DNA from: Azoarcus sp. Aa7
GTDB taxonomy: Bacteria > Pseudomonadota > Gammaproteobacteria > Burkholderiales > Rhodocyclaceae
DNA: 64,000 bases
Assembly (NCBI RefSeq): GCF_014822185.1
Contig: NZ_QVLR01000047.1
Coordinates: 62,001-126,000, forward strand
Direction of reading: 5' to 3'
Shown here: piece after piece, positions 28,643-37,902 of the stretch
Layout of the letters: every line of letters starts with the position of its first letter
Numbering within the stretch: the first letter of the stretch is position 1
Program-made: the position numbers and the translations under genes
Notes under the pieces: generated by a model
What the model saw: the letters and a program-made list of their open reading frames with translations, nothing else
Databases searched by the model: none
Told to the model about the DNA's origin: nothing

Positions 28643-29508
28643 AAGACACGCACCTTGACCTGCAGCGCGACGAGCCCGGCAAGTGGGCCTCGCTGGCGCT
28701 GACGGTCGTCGTTCACCTGGGCCTCGTCGCCTTCCTGATCTTCGGCATCCGCTGGCAGAGCAGCCCGCCCGCGGCGCTCGAGGTCGAACTCGTCGCCCCG
28801 CCCGCGGCCGAACCGGCTCTGCCGCCGCCGGCGCCGGCGCCGGAACCCAAGCCGGAACCCAAGCCGGAGCCGAAGCCCGAACCGAAACCGGAACCCCGGC
28901 CGGAGCCCCCCAAACCGCAGCCCAAGCCGGAACCGAAACCCGAGCCCAAACCGGTACCGAAGCCGGACATCGCGACGAAGGCTCCCGAGGTCAAGAAGCC
29001 GCCCAAGCCGGAACCGAAGCCCGAGCCCAAACCGGAACCGAAACCCGAGCCGAAGAAGCCCGAACCGAAGCCGGAACCGAAGAAACCCGAGCCCAAGCCG
29101 GTGACGCCGCCGAAGGACGATTACCTGGCGCAGAAGCTCGCGCAGGAAACGGCACAAACCCGCGCCCGTGCCGACCTCGAACGCACGATGCGCGAGGATG
29201 CCGCACGTTCATCGGCCGCGCGCACGAAGGGCGTCGTCGACGCCTACCGGAACGCGATCAGCACCAAGGTGCGCGGCAACCTGCTGCGCCCGCCCGGACT
29301 GAGCGGCAACCCCGAGGCGGTGTTCGAGGTCGATCAGTTGCCCAGCGGCGAAGTACTCGCGATCCGGCTCAAGCGCTCCTCGGGCATCGCGTCGCTCGAC
29401 GATGCGATCGAGCGCGCGATCCGGCGCTCGAGCCCGCTGCCGCTGCCCAAGGAACCGGAACTGTTCGAGCGCACCCTCGAACTGCGCTTTAAACCGCTCG
29501 AAGAATGA
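28639..29508 (+). CDS. tolA: TolA with Pro-Lys-Glu repeat linker
   Basis: A 289-residue TolA/TonB-type coupler. One membrane helix (residues about 16-36) is followed by a linker of some 85 residues built of tandem PKPEP units (bases 28845-29110), a short charged helical stretch, and the C-terminal domain (residues about 190-289, [20 protein letters not shown]) that binds TolB/Pal. The Escherichia coli protein has a long Ala/Lys helical middle domain instead, so the linker here resembles TonB. The position in the operon leaves no doubt about identity. Confidence 0.93.
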   Translation: MKDTHLDLQRDEPGKWASLALTVVVHLGLVAFLIFGIRWQSSPPAALEVELVAPPAAEPALPPPAPAPEPKPEPKPEPKPEPKPEPRPEPPKPQPKPEPKPEPKPVPKPDIATKAPEVKKPPKPEPKPEPKPEPKPEPKKPEPKPEPKKPEPKPVTPPKDDYLAQKLAQETAQTRARADLERTMREDAARSSAARTKGVVDAYRNAISTKVRGNLLRPPGLSGNPEAVFEVDQLPSGEVLAIRLKRSSGIASLDDAIERAIRRSSPLPLPKEPELFERTLELRFKPLEE

Positions 29509-29592
29509 AGGAACCAATTCGAATCAGTTTCGATCTTTAAGCATCACGTTCGACTCCATTCGTTATAATTCGCCTTTAGGCAAGCCCCAGCC

Positions 29593-30885
29593 ATGAGAAA
29601 ACTCCTCTCCGCATACCGTCTGCTCATCGCTGCCGCGCTGACCGTCGTCAGCGCCGTCGCGCATGCGCAGCTCTCGATCGAGATCACGGGCGCCGGCGCG
29701 AGCCGCTTTCCCGTCGCGATCCCCGTGTTCGAAAACGAAGGCACCCTGCCGCGTGGCGTCACCGACGTCGTGCGTGCCGACCTCGAACGCAGCGGACTCT
29801 TCAGCCTCGTCGACATGGGGCTCGCCGCCTTCCCCGTCACGGCCGCTCCCGACATGGCCTCGGTCCGCGGCCGCGGCGCGGACGCAGTGCTGACCGGCAG
29901 CATCTACCAGCAGGGCGACGGTCGCTTCGAAGTGCGCTTCCGGCTCTTCGACACGCAGAAGCAGACCGAACTGGGCGGACTGTCGCTGCGCATGGCCCCG
30001 GCGCAGAACCGCGCCATCGGCCACAAGATCGCCGATTTCGTCTACGAGAAGCTCACCGGCCAGCCCGGCTACTTCTCGACCCGTATCGCCTACGTCGTCA
30101 AGAGCGGCCCGACCGCGGCGCCGCGCTACGAACTGCAGATCGCCGACGCCGACGGCATGAACGCCGCGGCCGCGCTGGCCTCGCGCGAACCGATCATCTC
30201 GCCCGCCTGGGCGCCGGACGGCCAGCGCCTTGCCTACGTCTCCTTCGAGGCCAAGAAACCGGTCGTCTACGTGCATACGCTGGCCACCGGCCAGCGCCAG
30301 GTGGTCGCCAACTTCAAGGGCTCCAACTCCGCCCCGGCCTGGGCGCCGGACGGCCAGCGCCTCGCCGTCGTGCTCACGAAGGACGGCCAGTCCCAGCTCT
30401 ACGTCCTCAATGCCGACGGCTCCGGCGTGCGCCGCCTCGCCACGTCCCCCGGCATCGACACCGAACCCGCATGGTCGCCCGACGGCGAGTGGATCTACTT
30501 CACTTCCGACCGCGGCGGCAGCCCGCAGATCTACCGAACCTCATCGAGCGGCGGCAGTGCCCAGCGCGTCAGCTTCGAAGGCAGCTACAACGTGACCCCG
30601 CGCCCCTCGGCCGACGGCACGAGCCTCGCCTTCATCACGCGCAACAGTGGGCGCTTCCAGGTGGCCATCATGGACCTCGCCACCCGCCAGACCACGATCC
30701 TCACCGACTCGGCGCGTGACGAGTCGCCCAGCTTCGCGCCCAACGGCCGCATGATCCTCTACGCCACCGACAGCGGCGGCCGTGGAGTGCTTGCAGCAGT
30801 TTCGTCCGACGGCCGGGTGAAGCAGCGCCTGTCGGTGCAGGCCGCCGATGTCCGCGAGCCCTCCTGGGGCCCGCAGAGCCGGTAA
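29593..30885 (+). CDS. tolB: TolB
   Basis: A 430-residue periplasmic protein with a Sec signal peptide cleaved near AHA-Q, an N-terminal alpha/beta domain and a six-bladed beta-propeller of WAPDGQRLA-type repeats ([40 protein letters not shown] and so on). It links TolA to Pal. The 84-base gap after tolA contains a TATAAT box at 29564-29569 without a clear -35, so a separate tolB-pal-cpoB promoter is possible. Confidence 0.96.
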   Translation: MRKLLSAYRLLIAAALTVVSAVAHAQLSIEITGAGASRFPVAIPVFENEGTLPRGVTDVVRADLERSGLFSLVDMGLAAFPVTAAPDMASVRGRGADAVLTGSIYQQGDGRFEVRFRLFDTQKQTELGGLSLRMAPAQNRAIGHKIADFVYEKLTGQPGYFSTRIAYVVKSGPTAAPRYELQIADADGMNAAAALASREPIISPAWAPDGQRLAYVSFEAKKPVVYVHTLATGQRQVVANFKGSNSAPAWAPDGQRLAVVLTKDGQSQLYVLNADGSGVRRLATSPGIDTEPAWSPDGEWIYFTSDRGGSPQIYRTSSSGGSAQRVSFEGSYNVTPRPSADGTSLAFITRNSGRFQVAIMDLATRQTTILTDSARDESPSFAPNGRMILYATDSGGRGVLAAVSSDGRVKQRLSVQAADVREPSWGPQSR

Positions 30886-30933
30886 CTCCCTCCCGCAAGC
30901 AACAACACTGTTCGACTAGATCTGGAAACCCCC

Positions 30934-31467
30934 ATGAAAAAAGTGCTCGTCCCCGTCCTCCTTTCCACCCTTCTCGCCGCGTGCAGCAGCACCGGCACCT
31001 TCGATCAGCCCGCCGGCGGCGCCGCTGTCGATGAGCGCAGCCAGGGCGCCGGTTCCGGCGTCGCCACCGTGACCGCCCCGAGCGCATCCGGCTCCGGCAT
31101 CGCCGCGCTGACCGACCCGAAGAACATCCTGTCCAAGCGCAGCGTGATGTTCGACTTCGACAGCTACGTCATCCGCGACGAAGCCCGCCCGCTGGTCGAA
31201 GCGCACGCCAAGTTCCTCGTGCAGAACCCGACGATGAAGATGCTGATCCAGGGCAACGCCGACGAGCGCGGCAGCCGCGAATACAACCTCGCCCTCGGCC
31301 AGAAGCGCGCCGACGCCGTGCGCAAGGCCCTGACCCTGCTCGGCGCCAAGGAAACGCAGATCGAATCCGTCAGCCTCGGCGAAGAAAAGCCGCGCTGCGC
31401 GGAAGCGACGGAAGACTGCTTCGCGCAGAACCGTCGCGGAGACATGCTCTACTCGGGCGAATTCTGA
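30934..31467 (+). CDS. pal: Peptidoglycan-associated lipoprotein Pal
   Basis: A 177-residue outer-membrane lipoprotein. The lipobox LLAACSS places the lipidated cysteine near residue 18. A Gly/Ser-rich linker leads to an OmpA-type domain with peptidoglycan-binding residues in VMFDFDSYVIRDEARPLVEA and GNADERGSREYNLALGQKRA. Its TGA shares one base with the cpoB start. Confidence 0.97.
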   Translation: MKKVLVPVLLSTLLAACSSTGTFDQPAGGAAVDERSQGAGSGVATVTAPSASGSGIAALTDPKNILSKRSVMFDFDSYVIRDEARPLVEAHAKFLVQNPTMKMLIQGNADERGSREYNLALGQKRADAVRKALTLLGAKETQIESVSLGEEKPRCAEATEDCFAQNRRGDMLYSGEF

Positions 31468-32198
31468 TGAAGCGCCTCCTGCCGCTCGCGGTCGTTGCCG
31501 CCTTGTCGCACGCCGCGCCGTCCCAGGCGGCGCTGTTCGACGACGAGGAGGCGCGGCGCGCAATCACCAACTTGCGCACGGACATCACCCCCCGCATCGA
31601 ACGGCTGGAGGCCAGCAGCCGCGGGCAACTCGAACTGGCGAACCAGAACGAGCTGCTTCGCACCGAAGTATCGAAACTCCACGGACAACTCGAAGTCCTT
31701 CTGCACGAGATCGAAGCGCTGAAGCAGCGCCAACGCGATTTCTACGTCGATCTCGACAACCGCGTGCGCAAGCTCGAGACCGCGCCCGTAGCGGCCGCGC
31801 CCGAAACCCCCGCGCCCGACCCGGCAGCCGAGTCGCGCGACTACGAAGCTGCGCTGAACCTGCTCAAGGAAGGCAAGTACAAGGAAGCGCAGGCCGCCTT
31901 CGACCAATTCATCAAGCGCTACCCGCGCAGTGGCGTGCAGCCCGGGGCGCACTTCTGGGCCGGCAATGCCGCGCTGCAGGCGAAGGACGTCGCCGTCGCC
32001 AACAACTACTTCAAGAGCGTGCTGACGAACTGGCCGAACGACCCCGTCGCGCCCGACGCCATGCTCGGCATGGCGAACTGCCAGCAAGCGCTGGGCGATG
32101 CCAAGTCGTCGCAGGAAACGCTGAAGAAGCTCGTCGAACGCTTCCCCGACAGCTCCGCAGGCAAGGCTGCCAAGCAGCGCCTCGCACGCAAGTCCTGA
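31467..32198 (+). CDS. cpoB: Cell division coordinator CpoB (YbgF)
   Basis: A 243-residue periplasmic protein with signal peptide, an N-terminal trimerising coiled coil (residues about 45-95), a Pro/Ala linker and C-terminal TPRs starting at YEAALNLLKEGKYKEAQAAF. CpoB coordinates Tol-Pal with peptidoglycan synthesis at the septum. It overlaps pal by one base. Confidence 0.94.
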   Translation: MKRLLPLAVVAALSHAAPSQAALFDDEEARRAITNLRTDITPRIERLEASSRGQLELANQNELLRTEVSKLHGQLEVLLHEIEALKQRQRDFYVDLDNRVRKLETAPVAAAPETPAPDPAAESRDYEAALNLLKEGKYKEAQAAFDQFIKRYPRSGVQPGAHFWAGNAALQAKDVAVANNYFKSVLTNWPNDPVAPDAMLGMANCQQALGDAKSSQETLKKLVERFPDSSAGKAAKQRLARKS

Positions 32199-32205
32199 AG
32201 TCCGC

Positions 32206-32868
32206 ATGACCTTTTCCGAAACCGCCGCTCCCAAGCTGCGGATCACCGAGATCTTCGCGTCGATCCAGGGCGAGTCGACGCGTGTCGGCCTGCCCACGGT
32301 ATTTGTGCGCCTGACCGGCTGCCCGCTGCGCTGCAGCTGGTGCGACACCGAATACGCCTTTCAGGGCGGCGAAAGCCGCAGCATCGCCGAGGTGTGCGAC
32401 GCGGTCGCCACCCACGGCATCCGGAACGTCTGCGTCACCGGCGGCGAGCCGCTGGCGCAGAAATCCTGCCTCGCGCTGCTCGCGGCCTTGTGCGACGCCG
32501 GCTTCTCGGTGTCGCTCGAAACCAGCGGCGCGCTCGACATCGCTGCGGTCGATCCGCGCGTGTCGCGCATCATGGACCTCAAGGCCCCCGGCTCGGGCGA
32601 GGTCTCGCGCAACCGCTGGGAGAACCTCGCCCACCTCGCCGCGCACGACGAGATCAAGATCGTCCTCGCCGACGAGGCCGATTACGCGTGGGCGAAGGCT
32701 CAGATCGCACTGCACGACCTCGCCGGGCGCTGCACCGTCCTGCTGTCGCCGGTGCAGGGCAGCCTCGACCCCACGCTGCTCGCCGAGTGGATCGTGCGCG
32801 ACCGCCTCCCGGTACGCTTCCAGCTGCAACTGCACAAGATCCTGTGGAACGACGCGCGGGGACGCTGA
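32206..32868 (+). CDS. queE: 7-carboxy-7-deazaguanine synthase QueE
   Basis: A 220-residue radical-SAM enzyme converting 6-carboxytetrahydropterin to 7-carboxy-7-deazaguanine on the queuosine/preQ0 path. The [4Fe-4S] motif is in [15 protein letters not shown] (CxxxCxxC), and SAM binding is in CVTGGEPL. It starts seven bases after cpoB and is followed by queC. Confidence 0.95.
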   Translation: MTFSETAAPKLRITEIFASIQGESTRVGLPTVFVRLTGCPLRCSWCDTEYAFQGGESRSIAEVCDAVATHGIRNVCVTGGEPLAQKSCLALLAALCDAGFSVSLETSGALDIAAVDPRVSRIMDLKAPGSGEVSRNRWENLAHLAAHDEIKIVLADEADYAWAKAQIALHDLAGRCTVLLSPVQGSLDPTLLAEWIVRDRLPVRFQLQLHKILWNDARGR

Positions 32869-32920
32869 ACGCCCGCATGCCGCGCCCTGTTGTTTTCGCC
32901 TCCGCCCGGAGCCCCCTGCC

Positions 32921-33604
32921 ATGACCGACCATCCCGAGCGCGCCGTCATTCTGCTGTCCGGCGGACTGGACTCCGCCACCTGCCTCGCGATCGCGCGCGA
33001 TATGGGTTTCGAGACCTATGCGCTGTCCGTTGCCTACGGCCAACGCCATGCGGCCGAGCTCAACGCCGCACGGCGCATCGCCGCCTCGCTCGGCGCGCGC
33101 GAGCACCGCGTCGCGAGCGTCGAACTGGGCCAGTTCGGCGGCTCCGCACTGACGGACGACAAGATCCCCGTTCCCGTCGACGGCAGCACCGCCGGAATCC
33201 CCGTGACCTACGTGCCGGCACGCAACACCGTGATGCTGTCGATCGCACTGGCCTGGGCCGAGGTGCTCGGCGCGAACGACATCTTCGTCGGCGTGAATGC
33301 GGTCGACTACTCCGGCTACCCCGACTGCCGCCCCGAATTCATCGCCGCCTTCGAGACGATGGCAAACCTCGCCACCAAGGCCGGCGTCGAGGGCACGCGC
33401 CTCAGGATCCACGCGCCGCTGATCGCGCTATCCAAGGCCGACATCATCCGCCGCGGCAGCGCGCTGGGCGTGGATTACAGCCAGACCGTCTCGTGCTACC
33501 AGGCGGACGACGCCGGGCGCGCGTGCGGCATGTGCGACGCCTGCCGCCTGCGCCGTGCCGGCTTCGAGGCGGCCGCGATATCCGATCCCACACCGTATGC
33601 TTAA
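32921..33604 (+). CDS. queC: 7-cyano-7-deazaguanine synthase QueC
   Basis: A 227-residue ATP-dependent enzyme making preQ0 from QueE product and ammonia. The PP-loop is [12 protein letters not shown]. Four zinc-binding cysteines are at the C-terminus (SCYQ...[12 protein letters not shown]). The next 183 bases to the kinase gene contain no gene; a TTGACA at 33707-33712 lacks a matching -10. Confidence 0.95.
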   Translation: MTDHPERAVILLSGGLDSATCLAIARDMGFETYALSVAYGQRHAAELNAARRIAASLGAREHRVASVELGQFGGSALTDDKIPVPVDGSTAGIPVTYVPARNTVMLSIALAWAEVLGANDIFVGVNAVDYSGYPDCRPEFIAAFETMANLATKAGVEGTRLRIHAPLIALSKADIIRRGSALGVDYSQTVSCYQADDAGRACGMCDACRLRRAGFEAAAISDPTPYA

Positions 33605-33787
33605 AGTCAGAGCACGCGCCGCCGGCGCCAGGCACCGATGACGGAAAAACGATCAGCCCGGCCCGTCGGCACACCAAATTCGTAATAGGCTCTCAGTCGA
33701 AACCCTTTGACATAGGTCAGCCCTGTTTGCTGAAAGGTTTCGTAACATCTTTGTCTGTGACCTTGCGTCCTCGCGGGAGACCTTTCG

Positions 33788-35587
33788 ATGCAGTTCCGTC
33801 TAGTCCGGTATTTCACACTCGCCAGCCTCGGCATGTTCGCCCTGGTCGCGCTGAGCCTCATCTACTTCGAACGCCAACAGGGCGATTTCTTCCGCCAGAC
33901 CGGTGACGATCAGCGGACCTTCTTCGGCGAAGTGCAGCAATCCTTCGCCAAGCAGCAGGAAGAATCCGCACGACGAGATCTGCTGACGATTCACGAGTCA
34001 GGCAACGTGAACCTCACACGCCTGTTCGCGAACGCGCTGTGGGAAAAGGATTTCGCTCCCTTCGTCGCCCAGGTCCAGACGATCGACGCCAGTGCTTGCC
34101 AGGCGATCGCCGATGTCGAAGACGACAAGGGCAAGAAGGTCGCGCCCCCCGAGAAGAAGGCCTGCTTCGCGGACATCGGCAAGCGCGTCATGGCGCTGCC
34201 CGACTTCAAGGCGATCGACGCAAAGGTGTTCGCATCGATGAAGAAGAGCACCGTGTTCAAGATCAAGGTATTCGATCTGCGCGGAGTCACGGTTTACTCT
34301 TCCGAGCATGCGCAGATCGGCGAAGACAAAAGCACCAATGCCGGCTGGCGCAGCGCGGCCTTCGACGGCGTACCCAAGAGCGAACTCACTCACCGCGGCA
34401 AGTTCAGCGCCTTCGAGGGCGTGGTCGAGAACCGCGACCTGATCAGCAGCTACCTGCCCGTCCTCGACCCGGGCAGCTCGCGCATCGTCGGCGTGTTCGA
34501 GGTGTATTCCGACGTGACGCCCTTCCTGAAGCAGATCCAGCAGACCTCGGCGCAGATCCGCACCACAGCGACCAGCAACCAGCAGAAGCTCGAAGCCGCC
34601 GCGATCGAAAACCAGGCCGCCGTCGACGCGACCTCCTACCGCCAGCTCGCAACGATCGCGGGCCTGCTCGTGCTGCTCTTCGCCGCCCTGCTGGCGATCG
34701 TGCGCCGCGCCGACAAGATCATCCAGCAGCAGGAAGCCGAGCGCGCCCACACCCACCAGCAACTCGCCCAGTCCGAGAAGATGGCCTCGCTCGGCCAGAT
34801 GGTCGCCGGGGTCGCGCACCAGCTCAACACCCCGCTCGCGTTCTCGCAGAACAACATCCTGATGGTCAAGGACGCGCTCCAGAGCATGGAACTGCCGATG
34901 AAGGTCGCCGGCAAGCTCTCGACCATCCTCGAGGACGTCGAGGGCGACAAGGTCACGATCAAGGTGTCGCAGCTCAAGGCGAACCTCGAAAAGCTGCAGG
35001 AAGGCAATGTCGACGTCACCATGCTCCAGGAGATGCTCAAGGACGTCCTCGGCGGCATCGACCAGATGTCCGAGCTCGTCGTGAACCTGCGCGACTTCAC
35101 CCGCCTGGACCGTGCGGCGACCACCAATGCGGATCTCAACAAGTCCCTGCATACGGTCGCCTACATCGCGCAGACGGTGATCCCCAAGAACATCGAACTC
35201 GTCGAGGACTACGGCGACCTGCCCGACGTCGAGTGCAACCCCTCGCAGCTCAACCAGGTGTTCCTCAACCTCATCAACAACGCCGCGCAGGCGATCGACG
35301 GCCCCGGCCGCATCCGGGTCCGCAGCGTAGCCGAGGGCGACCAGGTCCGCATCGAAGTACAGGACAACGGCCGCGGCATTCCCGACGAAGTACTGCCGCA
35401 CATCTTCGACCTCTATTACACGACCAAGCCTGCCGGCGAAGGCACCGGCCTCGGCCTCGCGATTGCGCGTAACATCGTCACCGAACACGGCGGCGACATC
35501 ACCGTCAGCACGCGCATCGGCGTCGGAACGACCTTCACGATCACGCTGCCGGTGCGCCAGCAGCCCCCCCTCGCCAAGGCCGCCTGA
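33788..35587 (+). CDS. Membrane sensor histidine kinase
   Basis: A 599-residue kinase with one N-terminal helix (about residues 8-27), a periplasmic sensor domain of about 255 residues, a second helix (about 283-303), a short coiled coil, and the kinase core. Phospho-acceptor His344 lies in GVAHQLNTPLAF. The ATPase has an N box (NLINNAAQAI), G1 (DNGRGIP) and G2 (GTGLGLAIA). There is an insertion rich in charged residues between the H box and the N box. Its signal is unknown. The double-receiver gene follows after 20 bases, so the two form one system. Confidence 0.9.
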   Translation: MQFRLVRYFTLASLGMFALVALSLIYFERQQGDFFRQTGDDQRTFFGEVQQSFAKQQEESARRDLLTIHESGNVNLTRLFANALWEKDFAPFVAQVQTIDASACQAIADVEDDKGKKVAPPEKKACFADIGKRVMALPDFKAIDAKVFASMKKSTVFKIKVFDLRGVTVYSSEHAQIGEDKSTNAGWRSAAFDGVPKSELTHRGKFSAFEGVVENRDLISSYLPVLDPGSSRIVGVFEVYSDVTPFLKQIQQTSAQIRTTATSNQQKLEAAAIENQAAVDATSYRQLATIAGLLVLLFAALLAIVRRADKIIQQQEAERAHTHQQLAQSEKMASLGQMVAGVAHQLNTPLAFSQNNILMVKDALQSMELPMKVAGKLSTILEDVEGDKVTIKVSQLKANLEKLQEGNVDVTMLQEMLKDVLGGIDQMSELVVNLRDFTRLDRAATTNADLNKSLHTVAYIAQTVIPKNIELVEDYGDLPDVECNPSQLNQVFLNLINNAAQAIDGPGRIRVRSVAEGDQVRIEVQDNGRGIPDEVLPHIFDLYYTTKPAGEGTGLGLAIARNIVTEHGGDITVSTRIGVGTTFTITLPVRQQPPLAKAA

Positions 35588-35607
35588 CACAGGCAGGAGA
35601 AAGACAC

Positions 35608-36594
35608 ATGACACGATTGGCCGGCAAGGTCCTCTGCGTCGACGACGAACCGGGCATCGTCCGCTCCCTGCAGTGGCTGCTGCAGAAGCAGTTCGAGGTA
35701 TTCACGGCGACCAGCGGCGCCGAAGCGCTCGAACTCGTGAAACAGCATGACTTCGACGTCGTCATCAGCGACCAGCGCATGCCGGCGATGACCGGCGTCG
35801 AGGTCCTGCGCGAAGTGAGGAAGCTGTCGCCGCGCACGATGCGCATCCTGCTCACCGGCTACTCCGACATGCAGGCGATCGTGCGCTCGGTGAATGAAAG
35901 CGAGGTGTTCCGCTTCATCAACAAGCCATGGAACATCGCCGAGCTTCCCAAGGTCGTCGCGCAGGCCATCACGATCGCCAAGACCCAGCCCGTCGAGGCT
36001 GCCGCACCGGAGATTTCCGAGGACGCGCCCATCATCGCGAACGGCGAACGCATCCTCGTCATCGACGACGACCCCGAGATGGGGCGCGCCGTTTCCGACC
36101 TCGTCGGCGCCAGTGCGAAAGTGTCCTTCACGCGCAACCTCGCCGACGCAGTGGGCATCCTCAACAGCGAGCAGGTGTCGGTGATCGTCTCCGAAACCCG
36201 GGTCGGCACCATCGACGCGACGCGGCTCGTGCGTCTGATGAAGAGCAAGCACCCGGAGATCGTCACCGTCATGCTCACGGGTGAGAGCGACGCCGACACC
36301 ATCACGACACTGATCAACCAGGGCCAGATCTACCGCTTCGTCCCCAAACCCATCCGCACCGGCTACCTGAAGCTCGTGCTGCAGTCCGCGCTGCGCAAGC
36401 ACAACGCGCTGGCGAGCGACCCGGCCCTGACCTTCCGCCACACGGTCGAGGCCACGTCGGCGGGCGCCATGGAGGCCCTGATTTCGGATGTCCAGCTGGC
36501 TGCGCCACACGCCGAAACGGCCGCAGCAGCCAAGAGCGGCGGCTTCATGGCCTCCATCGGCGCAGGCTTCCGCCGCCTCTTCGGGGCCGGATGA
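35608..36594 (+). CDS. Response regulator with two receiver domains
   Basis: A 328-residue protein of two tandem receiver domains and a short tail, with no DNA-binding or enzymatic output domain. The first domain is canonical: acidic pocket CVDDEP, phospho-acceptor Asp55 (ISDQRMP), Thr/Lys switch (LLTGYS, INKPW). The second (residues about 148-265) keeps the acidic pocket (VIDDDP) and Lys247 (VPKP), but the acceptor position is Glu196 (VSETRVG). That domain is likely a pseudoreceiver or permanently active mimic. The protein is the obvious partner of the adjacent kinase and probably acts by protein contact. Confidence 0.85.
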   Translation: MTRLAGKVLCVDDEPGIVRSLQWLLQKQFEVFTATSGAEALELVKQHDFDVVISDQRMPAMTGVEVLREVRKLSPRTMRILLTGYSDMQAIVRSVNESEVFRFINKPWNIAELPKVVAQAITIAKTQPVEAAAPEISEDAPIIANGERILVIDDDPEMGRAVSDLVGASAKVSFTRNLADAVGILNSEQVSVIVSETRVGTIDATRLVRLMKSKHPEIVTVMLTGESDADTITTLINQGQIYRFVPKPIRTGYLKLVLQSALRKHNALASDPALTFRHTVEATSAGAMEALISDVQLAAPHAETAAAAKSGGFMASIGAGFRRLFGAG

Positions 36595-36615
36595 CGCAAT
36601 TTCTGTCACAATTAC

Positions 36616-36644
36616 TTGACGGGCCTCGAACCGTTGCATAAACT
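36616..36644 (+). promoter_or_regulatory. Promoter of the tRNA-Lys pair
   Basis: TTGACG (36616-36621), a 17-bp spacer and TAAACT (36639-36644) stand 19 bases before the first tRNA. The -35 matches five of six consensus bases. Confidence 0.6.
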
Positions 36645-36662
36645 TCGGGTCCTTCTGCACGG

Positions 36663-36738
36663 GGGTCGTTAGCTCAGCTGGTAGAGCAGCGGACTTTTAA
36701 TCCGTTGGTCGCAGGTTCGAATCCCGCACGGCCTACCA
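36663..36738 (+). tRNA. tRNA-Lys (anticodon TTT)
   Basis: A 76-base tRNA with encoded CCA. The acceptor arm GGGTCGT pairs with ACGGCCT, including G.U pairs at both 1-72 and 4-69. The D arm (AGCTCAGCTGGTAGAGC), anticodon loop CTTTTAA and T arm (GTTCGAATC) are canonical. Confidence 0.95.
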
Positions 36739-36778
36739 CCTTACCGGTGGAATTTCCGGCAGAAGATTGGCAGCACCC

Positions 36779-36856
<78 letters not shown>

Positions 36857-36881
36857 ATTCAGTAATAAAAACAAGCAATTA

Positions 36882-36908
36882 GGCCAGATCACACGATCTG
36901 GCCTTTTT
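36882..36908 (+). terminator. tRNA terminator supplied by the element
   Basis: GGCCAGAT (36882-36889) pairs with ATCTGGCC (36896-36903), followed by TTTTT. It lies inside the element just past attL and serves the tRNA-Lys transcript. Confidence 0.85.
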
Positions 36909-36921
36909 GTTGCCGAGCGCC

Positions 36922-36961
36922 TTTGTAAGAGCTTTGTAAGTGGTGCGCGCCCATGTAAGTG
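36922..36961 (+). other. Candidate integrase arm-type sites, left end
   Basis: Three copies of a TGTAAG motif in one orientation: TTTGTAAGA (36922), TTTGTAAGT (36933) and CATGTAAGT (36952). The same motif recurs near attR. Such short direct repeats beside an att core are typical integrase arm sites. Confidence 0.6.
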
Positions 36962-36975
36962 AATCGGGCGGGCAA

Positions 36976-36997
36976 CAAAAAGGGGCCGAAGCCCCTT
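36976..36997 (-). terminator. Terminator of the leftmost element gene
   Basis: On the minus strand AAGGGGC TTCG GCCCCTT is followed by T residues. It is a stem with a stable TTCG loop placed 20 bases after the stop of the 115-residue gene, keeping element transcription from entering the tRNA genes. Confidence 0.85.
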
Positions 36998-37016
36998 CGC
37001 GCCCTGCGCGTCGCCC

Positions 37017-37364
37017 TCACGCTCGCCGCGCTACGAGCCACTTCTGATACTGCGTGCGTGCCGTGTAGAAGGCGATCCCGAGTCGATCGCACTCGGTCAT
37101 CACGTCGCGACGGCGGCAGTTCGGGTCCTTCGCGTGCATCTCGTCGGCGATCTGCCACACGAGCTTGGTCGGATGCTCGATGCCTTCGACGGACTGACGA
37201 CGGACATTCTTCTCGGTGACCACAGGTGCAGGCGTCTTCTCGATGATCGCCCACGCGCTCGGGGCAATCTGCTCGATGTCGAAGCGTTCGGCGTAGTCCT
37301 TGCCGTGCAGGCGGCGCGCTGCGCCTTGAGCGGATTTCTTGGTCAGGTAGGTCGTGGCGGTCAT
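37017..37364 (-). CDS. Small element protein with CRRRD...TARTQYQ domain (115 aa)
   Basis: Preceded by an AAGGAG site. The last 48 residues (KLVWQIADEMHAKDPNCRRR through YTARTQYQKW) are clearly homologous to the C-terminus of the neighbouring 95-residue protein. The domain looks helical with a possible HTH (RRDVMTECDRLGIAFYTART). The N-terminus is unrelated to that of its paralogue. I do not recognise a characterised family; a DNA-binding or accessory role is a guess. Confidence 0.7.
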   Translation of the reverse strand: MTATTYLTKKSAQGAARRLHGKDYAERFDIEQIAPSAWAIIEKTPAPVVTEKNVRRQSVEGIEHPTKLVWQIADEMHAKDPNCRRRDVMTECDRLGIAFYTARTQYQKWLVARRA

Positions 37365-37456
37365 GGTCGGCTCCTTGGTTGTCGGCGGGGTCGAGCCCCT
37401 AATTCATTCAAGGAACCGCGAGCGCCTTTGGCACCCGGCAGCTGGAGTGAACTTTT

Positions 37457-37744
37457 CTATCCGCGCCGTGCCGACCACCAGCGCTGATACTGCGTGCGCG
37501 CGGTCGAAGCGTTGATGCCCTGCCGCACGCACTCAGCATGAACGTCCCTGCGGCGACAGTTCGGGTCAGCCCCGTGCATCGCCTCCGCGATCGCCCACAC
37601 GCGCAGGCATTTGTCGCCGCTCTTGGGCGGTTCGGCGGGTGGCTCGTCTGCCGCTCCGCCCGAAGGTGCGGCGACTCGGCGACGCTTCGCGGTCTGCGCG
37701 GTCGGCTTCGCAAGGCCCCACAAGAACGGGTCGAGAAGTGCCAT
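37457..37744 (-). CDS. Paralogous small element protein (95 aa)
   Basis: The start at 37744 has an AGGGGG site seven bases upstream; an ATG seven codons earlier (37765) is less well placed. An N-terminal Ala/Pro/Lys-rich half with RRRVAAPSGG is followed by a domain sharing DPNCRRRDV, EC, GI and TARTQYQ(R/K)W with the 115-residue protein. The two genes are in tandem, 92 bases apart, and arose by duplication of the C-terminal domain. Confidence 0.7.
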   Translation of the reverse strand: MALLDPFLWGLAKPTAQTAKRRRVAAPSGGAADEPPAEPPKSGDKCLRVWAIAEAMHGADPNCRRRDVHAECVRQGINASTARTQYQRWWSARRG

Positions 37745-37813
37745 GCTGCTGCCCCCTGTGGTCATGACAGGGAACAGGGTATGGCGGCGATCGCGGGGCG
37801 GCTAGCGGCAGGC

Positions 37814-37832
37814 GATGACCACAGTTTGGGCA
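37814..37832 (+). repeat. 19-bp direct repeat, left copy flanking the cargo gene
   Basis: GATGACCACAGTTTGGGCA, identical to 38630-38648. The two copies bracket the only plus-strand protein gene in the element. Confidence 0.85.
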
Positions 37833-37902
37833 TTCGGGATGGGGGCGCGCCTGTCAGGATAGAATCCAGTTCGTCATATCTGAGTATGCAAGCCAACAGA
37901 CC

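Noticed and set aside
28845-29110. Regular short repeats resembling a tandem array or CRISPR
   Set aside because: They are in frame within tolA and encode the PKPEP linker; no spacers exist.
33707-33712. TTGACA before the sensor kinase gene as a promoter
   Set aside because: No acceptable -10 hexamer at 16-18 bp spacing.
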